DNA of 64,000 nucleotides from CAZVNZ01 sp964628515 (lineage in GTDB: Bacteria > Bacillota > Clostridia > Christensenellales > Christensenellaceae): the NCBI GenBank assembly GCA_964628515.1, contig CAZVNZ010000006.1, positions 1 through 64,000 of the forward strand, read 5' to 3'. Of this stretch, positions 24,865 through 33,558 are shown in pieces; within the stretch, counting starts at the first letter, position 1, and each line of letters opens with the position of its first letter. A program made the position numbers and the translations under genes. The notes below the pieces were generated by a model. That model made no database searches. It had not been told where the DNA came from and worked only from the letters and a program-made list of their open reading frames with translations.

Positions 24865-26061
24865 ATGGCGGCTACACAAATTACAAATAAAGTATGGTGG
24901 GTTGGAGCACAACATCCGGATTTACGTGTGTTTGATGTTATTATGTATACAAAATTCGGTACATCTTACAACGCATATCTGGTAAAAGGCGATAATAAAA
25001 CCGCACTTATAGATACAGTTAAATGCAAATTTGCAGATGATTTAATTGCAAATATAAACGAAGTTGCGGATGTGGCTAAGTTAGATTATATTATTTGCAA
25101 TCATACAGAGCCTGACCACGCAGGTGCATTAGGGCGGTTGTTAGACATTGCAAAGGATGCTACGGTAGTTTGTTCTAAAGCTGCTAAAGCTATCTTAAAA
25201 GAACAGCTTAACAAAGATTTCAAGTGTATGACGGTAGGAGATGGGGACACCATAGATTTAGGCAATCAAAAACTAAGTTTTATATCTGCCCCCTTCCTAC
25301 ATTGGCCGGATACAATGTTTACCTATCTTGAGGATGAAAAGCTCCTAAGCACTTGCGATGCTTTTGGTTTTCATTTTTCCGCCCCCAATATATTTGACGA
25401 CCTAACCCCCCTTACAGAAGAAATGCAGGAATCTCAAAAACTGTATTTTGACTGCATAGTGTCCCCCTTCAAATCCTACGTTTTAGACGGGATTAAAAAG
25501 GTAGTGGATTTGGGTATAGAATTTACTATGATACTGCCCTCTCACGGTCCTGTACTAAGAACAGGGGCGATGGAGGCGGTTACAAGGTATGCAAACTGGT
25601 CTACTTTGCCAAACAACAACCCCAAAAAGATATATATAGCCTACGTATCTTGCTACGGCTACACAAAAGAGCTTACAGAGCAGGTATATAACGGTGCAAA
25701 ATCTTTAGGTGCAGATGTAGTAATGGAAGATATTACAGAGGCAGGCATTGCAAAGGTAGTAGAGTGCATAAACAATGCAGACGCCTTTGCCCTTGGCAGT
25801 CCAACGGTCAACAGAGACGTTTTAAAGCCTGTTTGGGACGTGCTAACCTCTCTGTGTACTTTTATTGTAAAAGGCAAAAAAACGGCGGTTTACGGCAGCT
25901 ACGGCTGGAGTGGAGAGGCATGTAAGTACATGAGCGAGCGCCTAAACAATTTAGGAGTTAAAGTAGTAGGGGAGTCAAGAGCAAAAATGATTCCAAGCGA
26001 AGAAGAAAAGAAATCGGCATACAACTTAGGAGTAGAGCTTGCAAAAAGTGTTGCAGAGTAA
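24865..26061 (+). CDS. fprA: A-type flavoprotein (flavodiiron O2/NO reductase), FprA family
   Basis: This 398-residue enzyme has an N-terminal metallo-beta-lactamase domain with the diiron ligands HTEPDH (His80, Glu82, Asp84, His85), PFLHWPDTMFTY and STCDAFGFHF. A C-terminal flavodoxin domain follows (IYIAYVSCYGYTKELTEQV from about residue 253) and binds FMN. It reduces oxygen to water, or NO to N2O, with electrons from the rubredoxin encoded just upstream, protecting the oxygen-sensitive hydrogenase system of this organism. It is the last gene before a strong terminator. Confidence 0.95.
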   Translation: MAATQITNKVWWVGAQHPDLRVFDVIMYTKFGTSYNAYLVKGDNKTALIDTVKCKFADDLIANINEVADVAKLDYIICNHTEPDHAGALGRLLDIAKDATVVCSKAAKAILKEQLNKDFKCMTVGDGDTIDLGNQKLSFISAPFLHWPDTMFTYLEDEKLLSTCDAFGFHFSAPNIFDDLTPLTEEMQESQKLYFDCIVSPFKSYVLDGIKKVVDLGIEFTMILPSHGPVLRTGAMEAVTRYANWSTLPNNNPKKIYIAYVSCYGYTKELTEQVYNGAKSLGADVVMEDITEAGIAKVVECINNADAFALGSPTVNRDVLKPVWDVLTSLCTFIVKGKKTAVYGSYGWSGEACKYMSERLNNLGVKVVGESRAKMIPSEEEKKSAYNLGVELAKSVAE

Positions 26062-26095
26062 GGTGTATTAGAGTTTAATCAAGTTTTTGAAATTT

Positions 26096-26120
26096 AGGGG
26101 GCTATATGCCCTCTTTTTTT
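26096..26120 (+). terminator. Terminator of the rubredoxin-FprA operon
   Basis: AGGGGGC (26096-26102), a 5-nt loop and GCCCTCT, followed by a long T tract. Confidence 0.85.
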
Positions 26121-26494
26121 TAAATTGAGAATGGATAATGCAGAATTGAGAATTATTGTGATTAGTGTTAGAAATTAGAAAGAGCACCCCAAAGAAATAT
26201 CCCAAAAAGCCCCAAACGCAAACCTAAGCAAGCCCTCTGCAAGAGCGCTTTAGGGGGGAGAGGGGAGTGCAGAGGGGGAACGGGGGCTCCCCGCATCCCC
26301 CTTTGCAAAAACTCACTTAATAGCTGTGGTGGGCAATTAACAGCCCACCCAAACCAAATAAACCCACAAGCCAAAAAAGCGTATAAGTGCGTAGTGGTAA
26401 GTGGTTAGTGGTTAGAAATTAAAAAGAGCACCATCAAAGGAATACCCACACAAAAAAAGGAATACCCAAGAAACCCATCATCACAATAGAAACA

Positions 26495-26524
26495 AAAAGA
26501 GAAAAAGGAAAGCGTGCGCTTTCC
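26495..26524 (-). terminator. Terminator of the Ig-repeat protein gene
   Basis: GGAAAGCG (26507-26514) and CGCTTTCC (26517-26524) pair around a 2-nt centre. On the minus strand a T-rich tail follows. It lies about 70 bases after the stop of the large gene. Confidence 0.75.
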
Positions 26525-26590
26525 TCTTCCTCAAGAAACATTTTTTGAGAGTATGTATTTATACTAACCTATGAAATAGGATTGTATATA

Positions 26591-29500
26591 TTATAGATTT
26601 CCTTGCTTGATTCCGTAATCAGCACACAGTAAGTTAAATTCTGTAGAATTTACAAACCCTGCCAATACTGCAAATCTGGTTGTACCACTTGCAAGTAAGT
26701 CTGTCCAAGCCTTTGTTCCCGCAGGATCTCCGGCTCTGCCAAAGAATGCTTTATATAAATCTGCAACATATTCTGCATTAGATTTATTTTTGTCTGTATA
26801 CTCTTTGCTCAGTACAAATCCGGAGCCAACCTGTGCACCTGTAGCATTACCGGTGTTTAGAGCTGCTGTCCAGTCATTTAAGCCTGTAACATCACCTTTT
26901 CTGTATAAGCATGTGTCGTAGAATCTTTGTACAAAAGCAGTTACTTTTGAGTTTTGGTCTCTTGCTTCGTCGGATGCGTAGCTACCTGCGGAAATGCCTG
27001 CAGCCGCACACATTTTCTTGTACTCATCACTACCTACGAATTGAGAGAATAAGTATTTTCTGCTTACACCTAAGTCTGCAACCTCTTTCCAGCCTTTAAC
27101 CTCGGAAGCGGACGGTGTTCTGCCAAAGAATGCTTTGTATAACATCGTTATGAATGCTTCGTCGTTTAAGTTCTTATTTGTCAGCTCATCGCTGAATACA
27201 AAACCGTAAGCTGTGGAAGCACCTGTTGCCTTACCGCTTGTTAGTGCGGATACATAGTTTGCTTTTTCAGGATCGGATGCACGTCCAAGTACGTTTACAT
27301 ATAATCTTTCTACAAAAGCTTCTACAGGAGTATCAATTTTTTCTGTAACTGTTACTGTTGTTGTAGCTTTAACGTTACTACCGTCAACAGCTGCTGCTGT
27401 AACTACTACGCTTCCGCCTTTAATGCCTGTTACTACACCGTTGCTGTCTACTGTAGCAATGCTTGCATCGCTAACAGACCATGCAACTGCTTTGTTAGCT
27501 GCATTTGCAGGAAGTACGTTAGCTGTTAATTGTGTAGTTGCACCTTTAGCTATTTGTGTATTACCTGTTAGAGTAATGGATTCTACTTTAACTACAGGTA
27601 CGCCTGTTACTTTAACTTTTGCTGTGCCGAAAACTTTGCTTCCGTCTTTAGCTGTTGCCGTAACTGTTACGTTACCTTCCCTAACTGCTGTCAGTACACC
27701 GCTTGCATTAATTGTAGCAACTTTTGTGTCGTCTACTTTCCAATCTACTGCTTTGTTAATAGCATTAGCAGGAAGTACGTTAGCCGTCATCTGTGCTGTT
27801 TTACCTGTTACAACTTCGGTAGCACCGCTAACCGTAATTGTTTTAACAAGTATGTTTTCGTTTACTTTTACTGTGATCTCATTAGAGATAATATCATCTC
27901 CGCCCTCTACAGTCTGTACAGCGTAGAATACTACATTGCCGGGCTTTGTTCCAACAAATACTCTGTCGGTAAACGTAGCATCGCCCGTGCTCTTTGCTTT
28001 GTTTATTTCCCATGTAACTACTTTGTTAGAAGCATTAGCAGGAGTAAACTCTACATTAAGTGGTAGTTCTTTGCCCTCAAGTACTTCTTTGTCTGCAGAA
28101 ATTTTGATTTCTTCTGTAGCAATGTTTACTATTTGGATTTCTTTTGTTGTAGATATTACATGATCATCAGCATCTGTAACTTTTACTTCAACAGTTACTG
28201 TACCTTCTTTATCAAGTGCTGTTATATCGCCTGTTTTGCTGTTTATTGTTGCAAACTCTGCACCATCTGTTATAGCCCACTCTACGCTTAGAGGTTCAGC
28301 ATCGGCAGGAGTTAATCTTGTGGAAAGAAGCTCTGTTGTATTTTTACCTATTTTAGAAGATCCTAAAATCTGTACTTTGGTTATAGGCTTAATAATGCTT
28401 ATTTCCAATTCGCCGATTACTGTGTAGGGGTAGGTTGATTTAGTGCTTACTTCTACAGTAATTATACCTGCTTTTGTGCCTGCAGTAATAGTTTTTTCTA
28501 AAGGCTTCCCAACTACATCTGCAAGTGTTGCGCCTGTTTCGTTAGGGTCTATAATCTCCCAATCCAAATATTGCGCAGGATTTGCAATAGTGTCAGGTAG
28601 TACAGTAGCAGTTATACCAAGAGAACCGCTTGTATGTATTACAGGTTTAGTACCCTGTACTGTAGGAGCAACTTTAATATCTGTCATTGCATTAACAACA
28701 GAAATTGTATAAGTTTTTGTATTTGTAGCTGTGCTAAAAGCAGTATCTTTTACTTCGTAACTTTTAGCTGTTACGGTTACACTACCTTCTTTAACACCTT
28801 TTAAAATACCTGTAGCTTTATCGATAGTTGCTATACTTGTATCGTCTGTACTCCACTGTACAACGTCTGTTGTATTTACAGGAACACCTTTGCTATCGGC
28901 AAATTTAGATTTCATTTGCAAATCTTTTCCAACTTTAACATAGGTTTCTGTATTTGTTATTTGCAAGCTGTTTGCCGCAGATTTTTTCGTAATCATAAAG
29001 CTGAACGCTTTAGATTCTACTGCACTGCCGTCTTTTGCTTTTGCTTTAACATCAAATACTGTTTTTGCACCTTGGAATCCATATATGCTTAATTTGCCGT
29101 CTTTACCGTTTGTGCTTACAGTTTCCTTTTTACCAAAGGTAGAATCCTGCTTATCTCCGGTAATAATGTAATCTAAAGCTTGGCTGTCTGCATCGTTTGG
29201 TGTTATTTCAGCATTGATGTTCGCACCATTTAAAAGAGTAGCCTTTGCAGGATCTTCGTTTGGCTTGTTACCATCGTGTGCTTCCAGTAAATGAACATCT
29301 TTATCTGCTATTTTAATAGTAGAAGATTCCCAATCACTTGCGCCAACATTGCTGCCTTTGGTAAGCTCTATTTTAGTGGTTTTAACATTACCTACAACTA
29401 CAACCGTAGTAGTACCTATTTTGCCACCCTTTGTTATGGCAGTAACAGTAATTGTAGCGCCTTTTTTAATGTCTTTGTTAATTGTAACTAAGCCCTTTTC

Positions 29501-30532
29501 ATCTACGCTTGCAATATCTTTATACTGTGAGTCAATTTCCCAAGATTCTACTACATCTGTAGAATTTGCAGGAGCAATAGTAGCCGTTAGCTGTACTGTA
29601 GGCTTCTCAAGAGAAATTACTGCACCTTTAGGTGTTACAGCAACGCTTGTTGCGGGTACTATTACACTTATTTTTGCAGAACCCTGTGCAGCGTTAGAGT
29701 CGTTTACTGTTGCAATAACCTCAACCTCGCCGGCTTTTACGCCTGCAAGTTTGCCATCAGGACCTATAGTTGCCTCGCCTGTACCGTTTTTTACTTCCCA
29801 ATTTACAGTAGCACCGGATACATTAGGGTCAAGTGTAGCTAACATTGTTAAGTTACCGCCTACAGGTACAGTTGTTGCATCGCCTGTACCTTTAACTGTA
29901 ACACTATTAACATATTGCACTACTGTAAAGCTAGCGCTGGCGGCTGTGCTTGTGCCGTCTTCTGCCGTTGCGGTAATGGTTACTGTACCTGCTTTAACAC
30001 CTGTAATTACACCTGTTTTAGCATCTACAGTTGCAATACTTGTGTCACCTGATGTCCAAACTAAATTTTTGTTTACAGTATCACTATCAGGAGTAATGGC
30101 TGCAGTTGCTGTTATGCTTCTACCCACTGCAACTTCTTTTACTTTGTTGGTAACGCCTATTCTTGTAATAGGAGTTGTAAACTTAACGGGTGCTTCTAAA
30201 ACAATAGAATCTCCTGTTGATGTAGGTGTTAAAGTTGCAACTAATACTGCTGTCTTAGCAACTGTGCTTGTAACTGTTGTAGTTGCAGAGGTAGCATCAC
30301 CAAAAGTAATGTCACCGGTAGCGTCATCTTTAACAGTCCACTCAACATCGTGATCGGCGGGTAGATTAGCAATATCTATGTCTAATGCTACGCCTGTGGC
30401 TACTCCTCCCTTGTCATCAACAGTAATACTCGGCGGATCTGCCGCAAGTGCAGTCAGCGGAGTTGCGAATGTAATTATCGCAAACAACATTACTGTCAAA
30501 ATTGCTGAAAACTTAAATAATTTTCTCTTCAT
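26591..30532 (-). CDS. Giant secreted Ig-like (BIG2) repeat protein with DUF4214 tail
   Basis: This 1313-residue exported protein has a signal peptide (FKFSAILTVMLFAIITFATPLTALA), about ten BIG2-type Ig-like modules with the recurring pattern LTANVLPANA..KAV.W...D.SIATVD..GVVTGI..G.V.VTA, and a C-terminal region of about 240 residues. That region has four DUF4214-like units (ERLYVNVLGRASDPE, LYKAFFGRTPSASE, QRFYDTCLYRKGD, LYKAFFGRAGDP). No LPXTG, SLH or choline-binding motif is visible, so attachment may rely on DUF4214 or the protein may be released. A surface adhesin or matrix role is inferred. SD AGGAAGG precedes the ATG. The strongest modules are the last two, which are most alike. Confidence 0.9.
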   Translation of the reverse strand: MKRKLFKFSAILTVMLFAIITFATPLTALAADPPSITVDDKGGVATGVALDIDIANLPADHDVEWTVKDDATGDITFGDATSATTTVTSTVAKTAVLVATLTPTSTGDSIVLEAPVKFTTPITRIGVTNKVKEVAVGRSITATAAITPDSDTVNKNLVWTSGDTSIATVDAKTGVITGVKAGTVTITATAEDGTSTAASASFTVVQYVNSVTVKGTGDATTVPVGGNLTMLATLDPNVSGATVNWEVKNGTGEATIGPDGKLAGVKAGEVEVIATVNDSNAAQGSAKISVIVPATSVAVTPKGAVISLEKPTVQLTATIAPANSTDVVESWEIDSQYKDIASVDEKGLVTINKDIKKGATITVTAITKGGKIGTTTVVVVGNVKTTKIELTKGSNVGASDWESSTIKIADKDVHLLEAHDGNKPNEDPAKATLLNGANINAEITPNDADSQALDYIITGDKQDSTFGKKETVSTNGKDGKLSIYGFQGAKTVFDVKAKAKDGSAVESKAFSFMITKKSAANSLQITNTETYVKVGKDLQMKSKFADSKGVPVNTTDVVQWSTDDTSIATIDKATGILKGVKEGSVTVTAKSYEVKDTAFSTATNTKTYTISVVNAMTDIKVAPTVQGTKPVIHTSGSLGITATVLPDTIANPAQYLDWEIIDPNETGATLADVVGKPLEKTITAGTKAGIITVEVSTKSTYPYTVIGELEISIIKPITKVQILGSSKIGKNTTELLSTRLTPADAEPLSVEWAITDGAEFATINSKTGDITALDKEGTVTVEVKVTDADDHVISTTKEIQIVNIATEEIKISADKEVLEGKELPLNVEFTPANASNKVVTWEINKAKSTGDATFTDRVFVGTKPGNVVFYAVQTVEGGDDIISNEITVKVNENILVKTITVSGATEVVTGKTAQMTANVLPANAINKAVDWKVDDTKVATINASGVLTAVREGNVTVTATAKDGSKVFGTAKVKVTGVPVVKVESITLTGNTQIAKGATTQLTANVLPANAANKAVAWSVSDASIATVDSNGVVTGIKGGSVVVTAAAVDGSNVKATTTVTVTEKIDTPVEAFVERLYVNVLGRASDPEKANYVSALTSGKATGASTAYGFVFSDELTNKNLNDEAFITMLYKAFFGRTPSASEVKGWKEVADLGVSRKYLFSQFVGSDEYKKMCAAAGISAGSYASDEARDQNSKVTAFVQRFYDTCLYRKGDVTGLNDWTAALNTGNATGAQVGSGFVLSKEYTDKNKSNAEYVADLYKAFFGRAGDPAGTKAWTDLLASGTTRFAVLAGFVNSTEFNLLCADYGIKQGNL

Positions 30533-30731
30533 TAATATTCCTTCCTTTCCACATCATAATAATTAATTTAATATATTTTAATAAAGTTTTTAAGTATACA
30601 CTCTTATGTAATTTTTATCCAATATGCTCAACAGCAAAGCCATTTTGGGTACAAAAAATAAACATAAGTATTGCTACTTTTATAAACTTCAAAAAATACT
30701 TGTATTTCCTTAAGTTTGCAAAATTTGCAAG
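30533..30731 (-). other. Leader region of the Ig-repeat gene
   Basis: This stretch is very AT-rich, and no clear promoter pair stands out. TTGCAAAATTTGCAA (30716-30730) is a palindrome just after the stop of the upstream small gene. It can form a weak hairpin that may terminate or attenuate read-through into the large gene. Confidence 0.35.
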
Positions 30732-30893
30732 TTAAGAATCAATCTTTTTTGAATGCTTAGAAGTATTTGCACTCGAATTATTCTGCATATAGTTGAGATT
30801 TCTTAAAATTGCAATAAACTCTTTTTTGTTTTTATCGTTCAATTTTTTAAAACCTTCCGCTACTTTTTTTGTTTCGTCTTTTAATGTTACCAT
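30732..30893 (-). CDS. Small unknown protein (53 aa) behind a double operator
   Basis: The frame runs from ATG at 30893 to TAA at 30732. It encodes a highly charged peptide starting MVTLKDETKKVAEGFKKLND, with KNKKEFIAILRNLNYMQNN and a Ser/Lys-rich tail. It has no membrane segment and would be cytosolic and largely helical. An SD-like GAGGTGA sits 12-13 bases upstream of the ATG, slightly far. A consensus promoter with two identical operators precedes it, which argues that it is real and tightly controlled. No family was recognised. It could be a regulator helper or a stress peptide. Confidence 0.6.
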   Translation of the reverse strand: MVTLKDETKKVAEGFKKLNDKNKKEFIAILRNLNYMQNNSSANTSKHSKKIDS

Positions 30894-30912
30894 TGTACTA
30901 CGATCTCACCTC

Positions 30913-30957
30913 GTGTTATAAACACATAATAGCATTATTTATAGGTGTTGTCAACAC
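30913..30957 (-). promoter_or_regulatory. Consensus promoter flanked by twin GTGTTnnnAACAC operators
   Basis: On the minus strand TTGACA (plus 30949-30954), 17 nt and TATTAT (plus 30926-30931) make a strong promoter. GTGTT-gtc-AACAC (30945-30957) covers the -35, and GTGTT-ata-AACAC (30913-30925) lies at the transcription start. The two 13-bp sites share identical arms and have centres 32 bp apart, about three helical turns, as expected for cooperative repressor binding. Confidence 0.75.
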
Positions 30958-31236
30958 GATTGTTAAAAATATTTTAACATCTTTACAACTTTTAAATGCC
31001 AAATTTAACTTTTGTGTTTTTTTGGTCAAAAAAACTTTTTTTTTCTGCAAAAAAGCACAAATTCTAAATTAAGACAGCAAAAAGCATCATAAAAAAATAA
31101 GATTTACCTCCTTTTTTAAAACTATTAAATTGTGTTATTTGCTGAGAATGTTATGTAAAAAATTGATTTATAAACGGCTATAATAATTATAGCATAAAAT
31201 TGTGCGTAATTGCCCTTATAATTCTACTTTTTTAAG
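30958..31236 (-). other. AT-rich spacer with an isolated SD
   Basis: No gene of normal size was found. A strong SD, AGGAGGT, lies on the minus strand at plus 31105-31111. The nearest ATG is 16 bases on and opens only an 8-codon frame, so it is probably not translated efficiently. Homopolymer A and T tracts (about 31027-31060) may hold a terminator for pfkA. Confidence 0.35.
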
Positions 31237-32307
31237 TTAAACCCCAAAGCATACACCCATCTTTTTTGCAAGCTGTATTATGCGGTCCTCTTTTGGTACC
31301 GTTTTTGTTTTGCCTGCAACAAGGCTTAGAGGGTTTTCCGTAAGCTTGTTATCCGCTAAAGCAACGGTATACCCGAATTTTTTGTCCGAAATAAGCTCTG
31401 CCGCTCTTGCTCCAAATTTTGTGGCTAATATGCGGTCGTAAGCACTCGGGCTACCCCCACGCTGTATATGCCCGGGCACAGTAACCCGAGACTCTATGCC
31501 AAGTGCGCTTTGGATTGCGCCGGCTATCCTTAAAGATAGGGATGTAGTACCCTCCTCCTGCCGTTTTTCTGCAAGTGCTTTTTTCTTTAATTGCGCCTCG
31601 TCTGTGCGCTTTGCACCCTCCGCAACCGCAATAATGGAAAAGGCTTTGCCCATAGCCGCACGTTTTTCCACCGCATCCAAAACACTTTTGCGGTCGTAGG
31701 GGATTTCCGGTATAAGAATTATATCCGCCCCCCCTGCAATTCCTGCATATAATGTAAGCCAACCGGCTTTGTTGCCCATAAGCTCCACTATCATCACCCG
31801 CCCGTGAGACGCCGCCGTGGTGTGCAGTCTGTCTATAACCTCGGTTGCAATATCCACCGCCGTATGAAACCCGAAGGTAACATCCGTGCCCCAAATATCG
31901 TTATCTATTGTTTTTGGCAAGCCTATTATATTTAACCCCTCGCTACTAAGCAAATGCGCCGTTTTATGAGTGCCGTTACCACCTAAGGTAAGCAAGCAAT
32001 CCAGATTAAGCTTTTCGTAGTTTTTAACCATACTGCTGACTTTATCTATATTATCGTCCTCTATTTTACGCATATTTTTAAAGGGGGTGCGTGCCGTACC
32101 TAAAATAGTACCCCCAAGGGTTAGTATCCCCGAAAAATCCTCTTTCTTAAAACTGCGAGCCTCTCCGTTAATAAGGCCGGAATAGCCGTTTGCTATACCC
32201 ACAATTTCTACGTTTTCCATATGCTCGTAAGCGGATTTTGCAACCCCTCTTATTGCCGCATTTAGCCCCGGGCAATCGCCACCGCTTGTAAGTATTCCTA
32301 TTTTCAT
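31237..32307 (-). CDS. pfkA: 6-phosphofructokinase
   Basis: This 356-residue PfkA-fold enzyme catalyses phosphorylation of fructose 6-phosphate. It shows GILTSGGDCPGLNAAIRG, the active-site PKTIDNDIWGTD (131-142) and the substrate loop IVELMGNKAGWLTLYAG. The phosphoryl-donor loop reads GGNGT (109-113) where ATP enzymes have GGDGS and PPi enzymes GGDDT or GGEDT. Gly112 argues for ATP and Lys132 is the PPi/mixed-group residue, so the donor is uncertain. RGGSPSAYDRILATKFG near the C-terminus is conserved. It is followed upstream, 19 bases away, by the thioesterase gene in the same direction. Confidence 0.93.
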   Translation of the reverse strand: MKIGILTSGGDCPGLNAAIRGVAKSAYEHMENVEIVGIANGYSGLINGEARSFKKEDFSGILTLGGTILGTARTPFKNMRKIEDDNIDKVSSMVKNYEKLNLDCLLTLGGNGTHKTAHLLSSEGLNIIGLPKTIDNDIWGTDVTFGFHTAVDIATEVIDRLHTTAASHGRVMIVELMGNKAGWLTLYAGIAGGADIILIPEIPYDRKSVLDAVEKRAAMGKAFSIIAVAEGAKRTDEAQLKKKALAEKRQEEGTTSLSLRIAGAIQSALGIESRVTVPGHIQRGGSPSAYDRILATKFGARAAELISDKKFGYTVALADNKLTENPLSLVAGKTKTVPKEDRIIQLAKKMGVCFGV

Positions 32308-32326
32308 TAATGTAACCTCAATTTTG

Positions 32327-33067
32327 CTATATAAAGAAATCTACCGCTCCGTCAAATACCGTTTTATCCTCCGTTTTTCCACGGACATATACGGTGGTGT
32401 CGTTTTCCCTAACATATGTGTATAAATCCACCTGTTGCCCTATTTTAGCCTCGGAAACATAATTTATGCGTAAGCTTTTTACCTTGTTTTGCACCAAAAA
32501 ATCCTTTTCAAAAAGCTCGCATACCCAGTTTGCGTATTTTGCGTTGTTCATGTGCATATTCATATCCGTTTCGCTGTACATTACCGTGCGTGTGCATATA
32601 AACTCCAGCTCGTCTGTGGGTATTATAATTTTAGTGGGAAGCTCAGGGCTTGCAGGCAGGGTAGCATCGTGAGGATAGGGAGACCCTAATGCCTCGGGGC
32701 GCAACAAGCACCGCTTATTAATATCAAAAAGTACCCATATGGAGGACGCCTTGCCAAGCTCTTTGCCATCATCATCACGAATTAAAAAAAAGCGCCCAAA
32801 AGACAGCTTGGTGGGTGGGGCAGGGTAGGTTAGCATTTTTATGCTGTCGCCGAGTTTGGGGTAGCTGTACATTTCTAAGTACAGCCGTGTAAGCACCCAA
32901 GCATAGCCTTTGGTGTTGCCCAAAAAGGTTCTGCCAAAGCCAACTTTTGTGGCGTGGTCGTCCGCTATGTCTTGCATTCTGCTTAGTATTGCGGAGGGCA
33001 TAAAGCATCCGCTTATATCTACATCGAAGGCACGTAATTCGTATTCTTGCTCTAAAGTATACTGCAT
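32327..33067 (-). CDS. Acyl-ACP thioesterase
   Basis: This 246-residue double-hotdog protein of the FatA/FatB-like bacterial family releases fatty acids from acyl carrier protein. The first hotdog begins YELRAFDVDISGCFMPSAILSRMQDIADDHA. The second contains the catalytic-region motif YSETDMNMHMNNAKYANWVCE, with the N-x-H pair. The enzyme is cytosolic. It may set chain length for fatty-acid release or fermentation products. SD TGGAGT precedes the ATG. It is probably co-transcribed with pfkA. Confidence 0.9.
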   Translation of the reverse strand: MQYTLEQEYELRAFDVDISGCFMPSAILSRMQDIADDHATKVGFGRTFLGNTKGYAWVLTRLYLEMYSYPKLGDSIKMLTYPAPPTKLSFGRFFLIRDDDGKELGKASSIWVLFDINKRCLLRPEALGSPYPHDATLPASPELPTKIIIPTDELEFICTRTVMYSETDMNMHMNNAKYANWVCELFEKDFLVQNKVKSLRINYVSEAKIGQQVDLYTYVRENDTTVYVRGKTEDKTVFDGAVDFFI

Positions 33068-33213
33068 AATTTACTCCATTTTATATTAACAATAGTATAA
33101 TGATACCATTTTGTTTGAGAAAATAAAAGGGTTTTTGTATTTATTTTTGGGGTGATGGTGGGGTAGATTGTATAATAACTTGCAGTAGCTCGTTAAGTTT
33201 AGGTAAATCGGAA

Positions 33214-33498
33214 TTACTTCTCATATAAATCAATAGTCCTATCAATTATAATTTCACCGGTTTTAGCGGTTGCCTCCGTAATAATATCAACTTTGCTCGT
33301 AAGCCTTTCCTCTAACTCGTTTTTAAATGCGCATAAGTCTATTAGAGTAAAAGGACGGATTTTACTTATGATTAAATCAACATCACTTTTAGGGCTTGCA
33401 TTTCCGTTGGCATAAGAACCAAACAGCTTTACGCTCTTAACAGAATAGTTAGGAGCAACAACGTTTACCGCTCTTTTAATATCATCAATATTTAACAT
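33214..33498 (-). CDS. Orphan MNT-type nucleotidyltransferase
   Basis: This 94-residue minimal nucleotidyltransferase has the motif LFGSYANGNASPKSDVDLII (GSx10DxD) and a third acidic position in KVDIITE. Such proteins usually act as MntA antitoxins that AMPylate a partner HEPN ribonuclease. No HEPN gene is adjacent: the neighbours are thioesterase and an amino acid transporter ATPase. No clear SD was seen. It is either a lone antitoxin remnant or an independent nucleotidyltransferase. Confidence 0.8.
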   Translation of the reverse strand: MLNIDDIKRAVNVVAPNYSVKSVKLFGSYANGNASPKSDVDLIISKIRPFTLIDLCAFKNELEERLTSKVDIITEATAKTGEIIIDRTIDLYEK

Positions 33499-33558
33499 AA
33501 TACAACCGTTAGTGTATATTCAATTTATTAGTGCAATATCCATATATTTGCAATACAC

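Larger units (their letters stand above)
26062..26590. repeat. Gene-free spacer with imperfect direct repeats
   Basis: No credible gene was found. Two copies of an approximately 43-bp degenerate unit containing ttagaaatta...agagcacc lie at about 26161-26203 and 26404-26447. A GC-rich block with G and C runs (about 26220-26305) lies between them. Simple tracts such as agtggttagtggttag occur here and also after the aminotransferase gene (about 10760-10785). The spacer looks like a decayed intergenic element and not functional coding DNA. Confidence 0.5.

Noticed and set aside
26168..26374. 68-codon minus-strand ORF in the spacer
   Set aside because: Pro/Leu-rich translation of a G/C-run block inside a decayed repeat; no SD and no plausible fold.
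29349..30353. Long plus-strand ORF (334 codons) opposite the Ig-repeat gene, and shorter ones at 27423-28712
   Set aside because: They are mirror frames of a repetitive Val/Thr/Ala-rich gene on the minus strand and show no SD or conserved motif.
30869..31072. 67-codon plus-strand ORF
   Set aside because: It overlaps the promoter/operator region and small gene on the minus strand and ends in homopolymer tracts.
31076..31111. 8-codon ORF (MMLFAVLI) after the isolated SD in the pfkA downstream spacer
   Set aside because: The SD is 16 bases from the ATG, too far for normal initiation, and the peptide is too short to judge.
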